Of a DNA stretch of 51,824 nucleotides, positions 1 to 7,643 are shown piece by piece (positions within the stretch are counted from its first letter, which is position 1; the number at the start of each line of letters is the position of its first letter). A program made the translations under genes and the position numbers. Origin of the DNA: Exiguobacterium aurantiacum. Its GTDB lineage: Bacteria > Bacillota > Bacilli > Exiguobacteriales > Exiguobacteriaceae. Location: positions 59,318-111,141 of the forward strand of contig NZ_CP101463.1 of NCBI RefSeq assembly GCF_024362205.1. Direction: 5' to 3'. The notes beneath the pieces are model-generated. The model saw only the letters and a list, made by a program, of their open reading frames with translations. It had not been told where the DNA came from and did no database searches.

Positions 1-291
1 AACCGACAAGACCCGTTCCCATGGATCAACTATCTGTTGAGCGTAATTCTTGCCGCTTATAAAGAGCTTGAGGAGCGCGTTGGCCTGGTTACGTCAGGCA
101 GTCAGAACAAGACCGTTCGAATCAGGCGCTTCGTCGAAGGCCGAATTGTCCCGTTCACCAAATCAGATATTCGACAAGCTTGCCCCGACATCAGCGAGGC
201 GACCATCAACCGTGTCCTTCGTGAATTACGTGACGAAGGAATCATCGCCCCATCTGGACTTGGACGAAGTGCGAAATGGATCAAACAGTGA
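1..291 (+). CDS. Fic-family protein, C-terminal part (cut by window edge)
   Basis: The reading frame is open from base 1 and ends at a TGA at 289-291, so this is the 3' end of a longer gene. The visible residues begin NRQDPFPWINYLLSVILAAY and continue with KELEERVG, which resembles the stretch after the Fic domain in Fic/DOC-family proteins that end in a winged helix. The last ~55 residues look like a winged helix (SEATINRVLRELRDEGII as recognition region, then a basic wing). Fic enzymes transfer AMP or related groups to target proteins; the catalytic HxFx(D/E)GNGR motif would lie upstream and is not visible. The TTG at 37 is in frame but has no ribosome binding site and is probably not a start. 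The family call rests on the C-terminal pattern only. Confidence 0.6.
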   Translation, partial: NRQDPFPWINYLLSVILAAYKELEERVGLVTSGSQNKTVRIRRFVEGRIVPFTKSDIRQACPDISEATINRVLRELRDEGIIAPSGLGRSAKWIKQ

Positions 292-389
292 CTGCATGAA
301 TACGTGACATTACTTTTTATATAAAAACACCATTCAACCGAATGATGTTCCTCGATTCATAAATTAAATTTTAACCTTTTCATTTTATG

Positions 390-443
390 CACAAAAAATC
401 TTCATATACAAAGAGAATGACAAGTTGCTCTTTGTATATGAAG
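390..443 (-). terminator. Rho-independent terminator of the protease/lipoprotein operon
   Basis: Perfect 16-bp arms at 400-415 and 428-443 with a 12-base loop. On the minus strand the stem is followed by a T-rich run (complement of the A-run at 392-398). It begins 6 bases after the lipoprotein stop codon. Confidence 0.85.
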
Positions 444-448
444 TTCAA

Positions 449-1159
449 TTATTTTTTAGCTTTGGCAATTTCTTTTGCAAAACGATTCTTTACAGTATCT
501 TTCATCTTCTCATGTTTTGCTTTATCGTTGTCATGCCCATGTTCTGCTAAGTTAACGATTTGATCCGTGCTCTCTAAATTAAATCTACCATTGGTCATAT
601 TAATGACGCCGTACTTGCCATTAGTATTTTTCTTAAGATAAATAATATATTGTTGTCCTCTTGAAATTTCTTGATAGTTCTCAACAGACAATATCTTGGA
701 ACCGTCTTCTAACAAAGCAATCGGCTCTATAACAGAAATCTTTTTATTGTCCGCTACCTTTTCTGAAGCTGGTTGTTTCAAAACTTGTTCAACCGTAATC
801 GATGTCTTTGTGTAAAAATCTTCGATAGCTTTTGGTAAACCTTCTTCTTCATCACTACTTGGTACATATTTCACGATGTGTTCACGATCCATAAAGTCTT
901 CATTTGTGCTTGCTATAACCACTAATTCTGCATCAGCAAACAATTCAGCCTCTGTTTCATATTCAACAAAGTTACCATGTGTGACAACACGCTCAACTTC
1001 ACTATTTTCATTCGTACTACTTTGACTCACATTAACTTCGCTTGAGCTAATTTTCTTAGAATTAATCTCATTAGACCCGGTATCAACGTTATCTCCATTA
1101 CACCCAACTAACAGTAAAGAAGCTGTCATTGCCGAAAGAAGAAAATATGTGCTTTTCAT
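449..1159 (-). CDS. Secreted lipoprotein of unknown function
   Basis: 236 residues. The N-terminus is a lipoprotein signal: short basic start MKS, hydrophobic stretch and lipobox LVGC with the acylated cysteine at position 20, so the mature protein should be anchored to the outer face of the membrane. It is followed by a Ser/Asn-rich linker (residues 21-60) and a mixed domain containing VERVVTHGNFVEYETEAELF and a Lys/Glu-rich, likely helical C-terminus. I do not recognise the family. A good ribosome binding site (AAAGGAGGAG) precedes the ATG. The gene starts 14 bases after the stop of the metalloprotease gene and shares its terminator, so the two are cotranscribed; it could be an accessory or immunity lipoprotein of the protease, but this is inference. 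Confidence 0.75.
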   Translation of the reverse strand: MKSTYFLLSAMTASLLLVGCNGDNVDTGSNEINSKKISSSEVNVSQSSTNENSEVERVVTHGNFVEYETEAELFADAELVVIASTNEDFMDREHIVKYVPSSDEEEGLPKAIEDFYTKTSITVEQVLKQPASEKVADNKKISVIEPIALLEDGSKILSVENYQEISRGQQYIIYLKKNTNGKYGVINMTNGRFNLESTDQIVNLAEHGHDNDKAKHEKMKDTVKNRFAKEIAKAKK

Positions 1160-1173
1160 TTAAACTCCTCCTT

Positions 1174-1749
1174 TTACCACTTTTTATTAATTTCTCCAGA
1201 ATCATAACTTGTTAGAGTAGAAGGAATGTTATACCACCCTTGAACCATAACAGAGTTATATGGAGGCGTCACATGGGCCATTTTCAACGTATGACCAACT
1301 TCATGGGCAGCATTATAATTTACCCGTGAAGAAGTAAATGTTGATTGTGCTCTCATTTGGTTATCGTAAATAAATACTGTTGTATAATCCCAGTACCCAC
1401 CCACTGCTGCTTGCGTACCCGTGCTAGTATAAGGAATGATTTGTCCTAACAGACCACTAACAGATGTATTTCCTACATAATAAATATCGGGACGCGCCGA
1501 CGTTGAAGTCGTTTTTTTAATGTTAACTTTTGAATTTGCATTCCAATAAGAACGGGCAACATCGTAGTTCCCAACGTATCCATATGTACTAACGCTTGAA
1601 TGATAGTAAGCATATGGTGCGGCATTATTTTTCCTGCCTCCTGCAAAATAGTCAGCTTGTGCTACAGATTCAAAACATACGGTAGTGAAGAATACGGCTG
1701 TAAACAATGCCATCCAAACTTTAAAACGTTTTTTCTTTGTATTAAACAT
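1174..1749 (-). CDS. Secreted metzincin-type zinc metalloprotease
   Basis: About 191 residues from the preferred ATG at 1747-1749, which has AAGGAGG placed correctly; an upstream in-frame ATG at 1776 lacks one. A basic/hydrophobic signal peptide ends near AQA-DYF. The zinc site HEVGHTLKMAH fits the metzincin pattern HExxHxxxxxH, and SVM about 10 residues later could be the Met-turn. Size and motif suggest a small matrixin- or snapalysin-like extracellular peptidase; substrate unknown. It is the first gene of an operon with the lipoprotein. An IS21-family element sits 34 bases upstream of the start codon, separating the gene from whatever promoter it had, so expression now may depend on IS read-through. 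Confidence 0.75.
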   Translation of the reverse strand: MFNTKKKRFKVWMALFTAVFFTTVCFESVAQADYFAGGRKNNAAPYAYYHSSVSTYGYVGNYDVARSYWNANSKVNIKKTTSTSARPDIYYVGNTSVSGLLGQIIPYTSTGTQAAVGGYWDYTTVFIYDNQMRAQSTFTSSRVNYNAAHEVGHTLKMAHVTPPYNSVMVQGWYNIPSTLTSYDSGEINKKW

Positions 1750-1827
1750 AAATATTCCCTCCTTTTTGTTTTTCAATGCCTTGTGTAGACGTCAAGTAGA
1801 TTTTGACACTTTTTGCTCGTTTGCCTT

Positions 1828-2586
1828 TTACACTTCTGCCGAAAACAATGATTTCCGGTTCCTCATCCGATGACTGTCGTCATCACTATGTATGATTTCG
1901 ACGCGATGGAGTAAGCGGTCCAGTATCGCAGTCGTGATGCCCTGATCCCCAATCAATTCGCCCCATTGATCGGGGCTTTTGTTCGAGGTCAGGATGATCG
2001 AGCTGCGCTCATAAAGGTGGTTGACGAGATGGAAGAAGAGATTGGCTTCTCGTTGGTCCATGGCCATATACATCAGGTCATCGATGATGACCAGGTCCGA
2101 ATCTCGCAACCTTTTTAACTGGATCTTCGACTTGCTTGAGAACTCTTCACTTTTTAATAGTTGGACGAGTTCGCCCATCGTGACGAAGTATACCTTGAAC
2201 CCGTGGTTGACCGCCTCGATTCCCAGCCCCACAGCCAAAAACGTCTTTCCGACGCCCGGAGGGCCCAAGAGGATCAGGTTGTACTGTTGTTCGAGCCAGT
2301 TGAGCTGTTTCAACTGCTTCAGCTGTCGGGCGGTTAGTGCGGTCTGTTCCTCTAAATTGAACTCCGAGAGGGATTTAATGAACGGGAATCGGGCCCACTT
2401 CATTCGTCTCTCCAAACTTTTAGCGTCTCGTTTGGCACGTTCATGGTTCGTGATGGCACTTAGAAATTCGATATACGTCCAGGAGGCCATTTCGGCCTCT
2501 CTCAAAATCTGTGGGAGGGCGTCAGCCGTCTCGGCGAGACGAAGCTGCCGAAAGTCCTGTTGTAACTCGGAAACGCTTTGACTCAT
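1828..2586 (-). CDS. istB: IS21-family helper ATPase IstB
   Basis: 252 residues, full length for IstB. An AAA+ ATPase that binds DNA and delivers target DNA to the IstA transposase. Walker A is GPPGVGKT (about residues 107-114), Walker B is LVIIDDL, followed by the ILTSNK sensor-type segment. The N-terminal ~70 residues match the helical IstB leader domain. The ATG overlaps the istA stop by 4 bases, so the two are translationally coupled. No frameshift is seen, so the element could be active. Confidence 0.93.
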   Translation of the reverse strand: MSQSVSELQQDFRQLRLAETADALPQILREAEMASWTYIEFLSAITNHERAKRDAKSLERRMKWARFPFIKSLSEFNLEEQTALTARQLKQLKQLNWLEQQYNLILLGPPGVGKTFLAVGLGIEAVNHGFKVYFVTMGELVQLLKSEEFSSKSKIQLKRLRDSDLVIIDDLMYMAMDQREANLFFHLVNHLYERSSIILTSNKSPDQWGELIGDQGITTAILDRLLHRVEIIHSDDDSHRMRNRKSLFSAEV

Positions 2587-4139
2587 TTTGCCGTCACCCC
2601 TTTCAGGATGTCGGTGTAGGCTTGGATCGGTCTCGTTGCGACCTGTATCCCGGATTTCTTCGGACGTTCGGTATCGGGTTTTGTATCACACCCATCGTCC
2701 GCGAGGATCGCGAGATAGTGGACCACGTCTCGGAAATCGTTGGCGCTGAACAGACTCTCTTGCGAACACTTTTCCAGTGCCATCGTTAAGTGATTGGGAT
2801 ACATGGTCGCGACGTCCCTGATGATGTTGAACTGGTCACGTCGGTATCTCGGGTAACGCTTTGAGAGCTCACCCAGATAATCGGACGCCGACTCTCTGTC
2901 CTCGAAATAGGTGAGGACCTGTTGCTTCAGTTCTTCGATTCCTTTGGAACGATCCCGAAGGTGGTCACGGCTTTGAATCAGTTTTCCGCTCTCTTTGCTG
3001 ACCCGGTGGTCTGCGATCACTTCTCCCTCGGGAGATTCGCGAATCAATAACCGTTCCTGTTCGGTCACCTCGAGGAACACCATCTTCTTCTTGACCGATG
3101 AGTAGGTCCCGATTGGGACGGTGTAACGGTTTGAGCGATAACGGATTGTGTTGTCCTTGCTGACGTTCCTTGCTATACTTTCGGTACGGATACTTTCGAA
3201 AGAGAGTAGCGATAAGACCGGTTGTAAGTGTTGTTTTTCGACGGAGAACACTTCAGCTGGTCTTTTTTTCGTTGTCTGATGGACGTTGTGATTTCCTGTC
3301 CTCTCCAGCCATCTCATGGAACGGTCGTTCCAATCCTCGATATGCCGGTAAACTCGGCTGTCCGCGAAGTTCCGTTTGATGTACTTCACGACGTTCTCGA
3401 TCATACCCTTTGACTCCGGGTCGGCCCGACGACATAAGTGGATCCTAAACTTTCGTTCGTTCACGTAGGCTTGAAACTCATTGGTCAATAGGACGTCACC
3501 TGCGTTCTCGTTGATTGCGATGAGGTGATCCTGGTCGTAGACGATTTCAGAAGGACGCCCACCATAGAATTGGAACGCATTTTCGTGGCAGTGAATGGTG
3601 TCCCTGGTGGTGAACGGTCGTTCTCTCCATTCGACATATTTCATCCGAGAGTGCGCAAGTACGAACGCGATGAAATAAAGCTTTATCATTTTTCCATCTT
3701 TAGTCCGTTGTCTGGTCTCACCCCAGTCCACCTGTATTTGCTTACCCATCGGTTGTTCTGGGATGGCCTCGTAATGGCGGACGACCCTTTTCTTTTCAAT
3801 CTGATAGATTTCTCGGATTTCCTTCACGTATGTCCTGACCGTGCTCGATCCGACCGAGAGGTCGGGATATCTTTCAAGTAACCAGTCATAGACTTGTGCG
3901 CTGCTCAAATGCGGATACTCCTCCAACCATGCAATGATCCAGTCTCGATAAGCATCGAGCTTCTTCTTTCGTGAACAGGCTTTCCCGTCAAATTCATGTA
4001 GGGCATCTTCATATGTCATCTTCAGGTACTTATATACCGTCGGTCTCGATACCTTCAGTGCTGTGGCGATTTGAGCCACTTTCATGTTTTGCTGATACAT
4101 TTGATGAATTTTGATGTGTAGCACTAACTTTTCCTCCAA
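2583..4139 (-). CDS. istA: IS21-family DDE transposase IstA
   Basis: 518 residues. The N-terminal helix-turn-helix (about residues 20-45, AQIATALKVSRPTVYKYLK) binds the element ends. The RNase H-like catalytic core shows the first Asp in QVDWGETRQR, the second Asp in the YDQDH region and the Glu in DPESKGMIENVVKYIKRNF. The C-terminal part contains the beta-barrel typical of IS21 transposases (NTIRYRSNRYTVP). It catalyses cut-and-join of the element, working with IstB. The start at 4137-4139 gives the MEEKLVLHIKIHQMYQ N-terminus; no downstream start looks better. Confidence 0.93.
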   Translation of the reverse strand: MEEKLVLHIKIHQMYQQNMKVAQIATALKVSRPTVYKYLKMTYEDALHEFDGKACSRKKKLDAYRDWIIAWLEEYPHLSSAQVYDWLLERYPDLSVGSSTVRTYVKEIREIYQIEKKRVVRHYEAIPEQPMGKQIQVDWGETRQRTKDGKMIKLYFIAFVLAHSRMKYVEWRERPFTTRDTIHCHENAFQFYGGRPSEIVYDQDHLIAINENAGDVLLTNEFQAYVNERKFRIHLCRRADPESKGMIENVVKYIKRNFADSRVYRHIEDWNDRSMRWLERTGNHNVHQTTKKRPAEVFSVEKQHLQPVLSLLSFESIRTESIARNVSKDNTIRYRSNRYTVPIGTYSSVKKKMVFLEVTEQERLLIRESPEGEVIADHRVSKESGKLIQSRDHLRDRSKGIEELKQQVLTYFEDRESASDYLGELSKRYPRYRRDQFNIIRDVATMYPNHLTMALEKCSQESLFSANDFRDVVHYLAILADDGCDTKPDTERPKKSGIQVATRPIQAYTDILKGVTAK

Positions 4140-4262
4140 ATCGATTCCCTCCAGATAAAATAGCCTTAACTAATCTATCGGAGTTCTGTTCTGATTTTTC
4201 GGCAATAGTGTAAAATCGTATCGAGCAAAAACTGTCAATTTTATTCTAGCGTTCACACCTTG

Positions 4263-4597
4263 TCATAAAGACATCATAATTCTATCATATTTTTCTTTTT
4301 ATCCCTGTAATGGATTGTTTAATTTTTACATAAAAATACGCATCTAAAAATTTAGGTCGAGAGATGGATTGCAACGGGATGACGACTAGCGAAAAAATGT
4401 GAGTCATATGTAGCTTTATTCAATCTTCTGATATTCAGTGACCTGTATATTAAATTTGATTACCATCAGAACAGACTCTAACGAATAATCAATACGAATC
4501 GTATCCAAATAAAAGCACCATCGTTAAATTGTACTAGAGGATTATGCACGAGCCTGGTCCATTATTCCTTCTTATGTCCGACGCCCTCGGACACGAA
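4263..4597. other. Intergenic stretch right of the IS, no gene seen
   Basis: AT-rich sequence with no credible coding region. If the IS is removed, this is the original upstream region of the protease operon (minus strand). A possible -10 hexamer (TAGAAT or TATGAT on the minus strand) lies near 4275-4290, without a convincing -35. Confidence 0.4.
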
Positions 4598-4710
4598 TCA
4601 CTCTTTGAACCGGCACTTGATGAGCCGATGCCCATGCATCCCTTCATATTCAAATTCATCCTTGGATAGTTCAGAGACGACAAAGCCAAAGTCCCCCTCT
4701 GCCAATAGTA
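4598..4710 (-). pseudogene. Degraded 3' end of a paralogue of the gene at 5104-5491
   Basis: Reading the minus strand gives EGDFGFVVSELSKDEFEYEG, then MHGHRLIKCRFKE and a stop. This lines up residue for residue with the C-terminal frame of the neighbouring broken gene (DGDVSFVVSELSKGVFEYEV, then MHVHWLIKYRFED). Upstream similarity fades at about 4710, so only ~37 codons survive. Family unknown. Confidence 0.6.
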
Positions 4711-5103
4711 TCTGTGCGATGCAATAATTTATCATAAAATAACAAGGAGAGGGGACTGCTTCAAGTAAATTCTTATCATTCTAATCTAATGATAAATGAT
4801 ACAAATCAGAAAGGATTTATGTAAATTTTGACTATATTTAGTTAGTTCACTTGACTGTAACTTATTATAAGGAACTTACACTCACCCCTCTTAATTTAAG
4901 AAAACCATAAAGAGAGTTTAATCAGACAGCCTATGCCCTTGCATTTGACTTTGCTCTTACGCTCCGTGCCTCCCGTCAGAAAGGGCCAGGAACATAGAGA
5001 TGCGGCGGTGAGCCAGCAGCTCTTGTTATCGGGCCGTCAGGGAGGCAGCGGTGCGATGAGCGACTTCGCCATAGGGCGCTAGACGCTCACGCATGAGCCC
5101 GGA
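4711..5103. other. Intergenic stretch, AT-rich then GC-rich, no gene seen
   Basis: The first ~200 bases are AT-rich and the next ~170 (4935-5103) distinctly GC-richer. No reading frame with a start, ribosome binding site and plausible product is visible on either strand. The composition change suggests a junction between pieces of different origin. Confidence 0.4.
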
Positions 5104-5491
5104 TCACCATTCCTTCTCCCATGCCCCGTCTTCAGACACACCCCAATCCTCGAACCGATACTTGATGAGCCAATGGACATGCATCACCTCATATTCGAAT
5201 ACACCCTTGGATAGCTCTGAGACGACGAAGCTGACGTCTCCATCCTCCACCACCCAGGTCCCATATTAGATACACGATCTTGATCGGACGTTCTTCTGCA
5301 TCCAGATAGATCAGCACCCGGAAGTAAGGCGAGTTCTGTCCCTCATCGAACCGGACGACCTTCTCGACGCAATGTGCCCTGTCGACGACACGCATCCACT
5401 CGGGATGTTCCATCAGTTCCGAGAACACGGTCTGGACGAACGGATCCAATTCCGCGAACGCATAGTCATCAAGCAACCCCTCATCCATCAC
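5104..5491 (-). pseudogene. Small unknown gene broken by a frameshift
   Basis: The gene starts well, with GGGGGAG before GTG/ATG at 5486-5491, and reads MDEGLLDDYAFAELDPFVQT and on to RPIKIVYL. Near 5262-5275 the original frame appears to be lost: the sense continues in another frame as YGTWVVEDGDVSFVVSELSK with a natural stop (TGA) at 5104-5106, whereas the annotated frame runs into low-quality residues (GGGGWRRQLRRLR). The decayed copy at 4598-4710 matches the second frame, which supports the frameshift reading. The intact protein would have been ~125 residues, rich in acidic residues. Function unknown. The 8-bp repeat array lies ~95 bases upstream. Confidence 0.6.
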
Positions 5492-5585
5492 GTCTCCCCC
5501 TTCCGGATTTCTATAGAACGATTCCCCCTCCAGAGCCAGTTCAGTCCTTGTTCATGAGCCTACAGAAATGAAGACTTTAAAAAAA

Positions 5586-5641
5586 TGTATACACATATAC
5601 ATGTATACACGTATACAAATCTACATGTATACATGTATACA
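5586..5641. repeat. Seven tandem 8-bp palindromic repeats (consensus TGTATACA)
   Basis: Seven consecutive octamers in exact 8-bp register: TGTATACA, CATATACA, TGTATACA, CGTATACA, AATCTACA, TGTATACA, TGTATACA. The consensus is its own reverse complement. The array lies between the stop of the small gene at 5656 and the start of the broken gene at 5491 (both minus strand). Tandem 8-bp palindromes are the arrangement used by ribbon-helix-helix regulators such as MetJ; a role as operator or centromere is inference. Four more GTATAC sites cluster upstream of the parA operon (42289-42370). Confidence 0.8.
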
Positions 5642-5655
5642 ATGACTCCTTTTTC

Positions 5656-5862
5656 TTATGTACGACGATTCCGTCGAAGCATGTTCGTATTGAAAAAGAC
5701 GGTTAGGTGGGTCAAGCGTTCCCCTTCCTTCACATCACAAAGAAGATCCATGCTCACGAGTTTTAAGTCGTCAAAATCTTCTTGAAGCCGGTCAGGAAGG
5801 CGTCGAAGCAATACCTCCGTCATCTCGTCCATCGTCTGTTGATCAAGTTGAAAATTATCCAT
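5656..5862 (-). CDS. Small acidic protein of unknown function
   Basis: 68 residues from the ATG at 5860-5862, preceded by GGAGAGG at good distance; an upstream in-frame start (5913) has no such site. The product begins MDNFQLDQQTMDEMTEVLLR and ends in a basic tail (MLRRNRRT). Predicted helical first half, then beta-rich segment (LTHLTVFFN). I do not recognise the family. Its stop codon is 14 bases from the 8-bp repeat array, and three inverted repeats lie directly upstream, so it sits in a regulatory-looking block. Both it and the broken gene at 5104-5491 belong to the same minus-strand run downstream of radC. Confidence 0.5.
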   Translation of the reverse strand: MDNFQLDQQTMDEMTEVLLRRLPDRLQEDFDDLKLVSMDLLCDVKEGERLTHLTVFFNTNMLRRNRRT

Positions 5863-5914
5863 CTGAATCATCCTCTCCATTTGATAGCTCAATGATACCT
5901 CGCATCCACGCAAG

Positions 5915-6240
5915 CAACACCTCGGCTTATTTCACGTAAGCCCTGGTGTTGTTTCAAACAAGCCCTAGGGCTTGTTTCGAAAACATGGTCATTTTCAATA
6001 AACAAACCGTGTTTTCACTTCTGCTATTTCATCAAACAATCTTCTTACGAGACAGACTAAAACAACGTCCAATCTTCACACACGAACCATCTCGTTTTCG
6101 TCATGCGAAAACGACCCTTTTCCGGATCCCGCTCTATGGATCCAGGCGAGAGCAACGCGAGTCGCCCATCCCATCAAAGAAAAACGTACGTTTTTCTTCC
6201 TTGTCCTTACCGGACGGACCGGGACCGGTCCCCCGGCCCC
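5915..6240. repeat. Cluster of inverted repeats between radC and a small gene
   Basis: At least six inverted repeats in ~325 bases and no credible gene: (a) 5915-5951, arms CAACACC..GGCTTA / TAAGCC..GGTGTTG; (b) 5956-5977, a perfect 22-bp palindrome centred on CCCTAGGG; (c) 5979-5989 with 6006-6016, 11-bp arms with one mismatch; (d) 6092-6114, perfect 9-bp arms TCGTTTTCG/CGAAAACGA; (e) 6177-6198, a perfect 22-bp palindrome centred on AACGTACGTT; (f) 6221-6232 GGGACCGGTCCC. Such density recalls single-strand origins, transfer origins or regulator-binding regions; none can be assigned from sequence alone. Confidence 0.65.
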
Positions 6241-6252
6241 ACTCCATTGCGT

Positions 6253-6399
6253 TCAACCCATGTACCCTCGCTGTTTCATGCTGACATACGACTCGTCCGC
6301 CCCGAGGATGAGATGGTCGAGCACCGGGATGCCGATGAGGTCGCCTGCTTCATGTAACCGTTCCGAGACGAGGATGTCCTCCCGGCTCGGGGTCGCGTC
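6253..6399 (-). pseudogene. radC: 3' piece of a split radC gene (JAB/MPN domain)
   Basis: The minus strand reads DATPSREDILVSERLHEAGD and LIGIPVLDHLILGADESYVS, then MKQRGYMG and a TGA stop (48 residues). This is the C-terminal part of a RadC-type JAMM protein, starting inside the metal-binding motif HxHPSGDxxPSxxD. The 5' piece lies at 16105-16404 and the residues PSG at 11158-11172. Joined, they give a 151-residue protein, the usual size of plasmid RadC-like proteins. The gene is inactivated by two transposons inserted in its conserved motif. Confidence 0.88.
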
Positions 6400-6479
6400 T
6401 TATCAAGAGTAAACTATTAAAAATCCATTAAAATCAATACTTTCACTTTGAGAACATGTATTTAAAGTAAATAACAATT

Positions 6480-6518
6480 AAAGCCTGTATCTTAGTTATC
6501 ACTTGAGATACAGGCTTT
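6480..6518 (-). terminator. Terminator downstream of the lincosamide resistance gene
   Basis: Perfect 13-bp arms AAAGCCTGTATCT (6480-6492) and AGATACAGGCTTT (6506-6518), beginning 4 bases after the lnu stop. The T-run is better on the plus strand (CTTTTTATTT), so it may also block transcription entering from radC-side DNA. Confidence 0.7.
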
Positions 6519-6522
6519 TTAT

Positions 6523-7326
6523 TTATTCGTTCATATAATTAAACAGTTTGCCTAAAAAATCATCGCTAATGGTTAATTGATACTGTTTTTCAACGAGATT
6601 TCGAAGTTCCATAACGAGAAGCAAAGAGTTCTTATAGGCTTCATATAGTTCTAATTCATTTAATCGGGCAGTAGTCTTTTTAAACTTTTCATAGTTTTCA
6701 GGACTAATTTCTTTTTCAAGATTCTTTGTCATATTAAACCAATTATCGGCATTTTCTTCCGCAATTCGAATGAGTTGTAGTATATTTTTTTGTAATTGAG
6801 ATAAAAGTTCCAGTGAACGTGCATTTTCCCCTCTTTTAAGAACATTAATCCCCATTAACCATAGGTTGGAAAAATTATTCAATAAAAAATTTACGTTTTC
6901 TTCTGTAAGTCTATTTGGTCCCGGACCTTCCAACTCTGATAAATACAATTCTAGTTGTCCTGTTTCATCATAAATAAACATTGCTTTTGTGTCAGGAATG
7001 TAGCCTGATTCTTTGAATGAAGGAATAATATTCATTTCGTTTTCGGAAAGGAAATGAAATTCACCACGTATTAGATTTTCAAAAATTACTACTTCCGTAC
7101 CGTACTCATTTTGATAGAGTAAAGTGTAGGAAGCGACTTCATTTAGCCATTTTGCTGAATCAAAGGTGGAAATTGTATCATCTTTTAGAAAAACGTAATA
7201 TTCTATATCAGAGTATTGATCTCCCTCTCCTTTTGTAAAAGAGCCATACATCATACAAGCAGATATTCGTTCATCTGACTGGACAAGTTCCTTAACCCTT
7301 GCCATTAGTTCCTTTTGTTTTAACAA
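6523..7326 (-). CDS. lnu: Lincosamide nucleotidyltransferase, Lnu(B)/Lnu(G) type
   Basis: 267 residues, the length of Lnu(B) and Lnu(G). It transfers a nucleotide to a hydroxyl of lincomycin/clindamycin and so inactivates the drug in the cytoplasm. The N-terminal nucleotidyltransferase motif is clear: ACMMYGSFTKGEGDQYSDIE (about residues 23-42), i.e. GS...D-x-E metal-binding pattern. The rest (GTEVVIFENLIRGEFHFLSE; NLWLMGINVLKRGENARSLE) agrees closely with Lnu(B) as I remember it, with many substitutions, which points to a close homologue such as Lnu(G). The TTG/ATG region at 7326 fits; a ribosome binding site (AGAAGGAATC) is present. Expression is probably controlled by the attenuator at 7362-7566. 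Confidence 0.88.
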   Translation of the reverse strand: MLKQKELMARVKELVQSDERISACMMYGSFTKGEGDQYSDIEYYVFLKDDTISTFDSAKWLNEVASYTLLYQNEYGTEVVIFENLIRGEFHFLSENEMNIIPSFKESGYIPDTKAMFIYDETGQLELYLSELEGPGPNRLTEENVNFLLNNFSNLWLMGINVLKRGENARSLELLSQLQKNILQLIRIAEENADNWFNMTKNLEKEISPENYEKFKKTTARLNELELYEAYKNSLLLVMELRNLVEKQYQLTISDDFLGKLFNYMNE

Positions 7327-7361
7327 TTCGATTCCTTCTTTCTTTATTTTGATTCAGGGAG

Positions 7362-7566
7362 AAATAAAAAATCCTCCCAAATAATGTTGGAAGGATTAGT
7401 CATGTCACTTTTTAAGGACTCAAATAAAACTATTTAGCCTTTTTAGCTATTCAGTCTTACATTTATTTAGTATATGGAAAAATGGGCAGACTAATCCTAA
7501 GTTTTTAAACTGAAATATACTATTTCATTTGTTAAAAATTAGATTAGTTCTTCATTGTCCACCCAT
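7362..7566 (-). promoter_or_regulatory. Leader of lnu: short ORF plus terminator/antiterminator
   Basis: Minus strand, 5' to 3'. AAAGGAG precedes two tiny overlapping ORFs, ATG-GGT-GGA-CAA-TGA (7566-7552) and ATG-AAG-AAC-TAA (7555-7544). Then segment 1 AACTAATC (7549-7542), segment 2 AGGATTAGTC (7498-7489, as the complement of GACTAATCCT), segment 3 GACTAATCCT (7401-7392), and a terminator with 11-bp arms at 7397-7387 and 7380-7370 followed by TTTTTTATTT. Segment 3 can pair perfectly with segment 2 (10 bp) or form the 5' arm of the terminator; segment 1 can pair with 7 bases of segment 2. This is the logic of ribosome-mediated attenuation. A -10-like TATACT (complement of 7584-7589) lies upstream. 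Confidence 0.72.
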
Positions 7567-7643
7567 CTCTCCTTTCGATTAATAGTATATTAATTTTAAC
7601 ACTTCAAAGTTCAAAGCACAAGTTGGTGAAACTCATAGATTAA

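Larger units (their letters stand above)
1784..4257. mobile_element. Complete IS21-family insertion sequence
   Basis: A 2474-bp element with TG...CA ends. The outermost 36 bases of the two ends form imperfect inverted repeats that share, among others, the block TTTTTGCTCG at the inner side and TTGACA just outside it. The element is flanked by the 5-bp direct repeat CCTTG (1779-1783 and 4258-4262), within the 4-8 bp usual for IS21. It encodes the two expected genes istA and istB on the minus strand, both intact. The insertion lies in the leader of the protease operon. Confidence 0.92.

Noticed and set aside
5586..5641. CRISPR-like array
   Set aside because: Eight-base units without spacers; no CRISPR array or cas gene was seen anywhere in the window.
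5946..6357. Plus-strand reading frames of 84-112 residues
   Set aside because: They cross the hairpin block and the antisense of the radC 3' piece, have no ribosome binding site and give no plausible protein.
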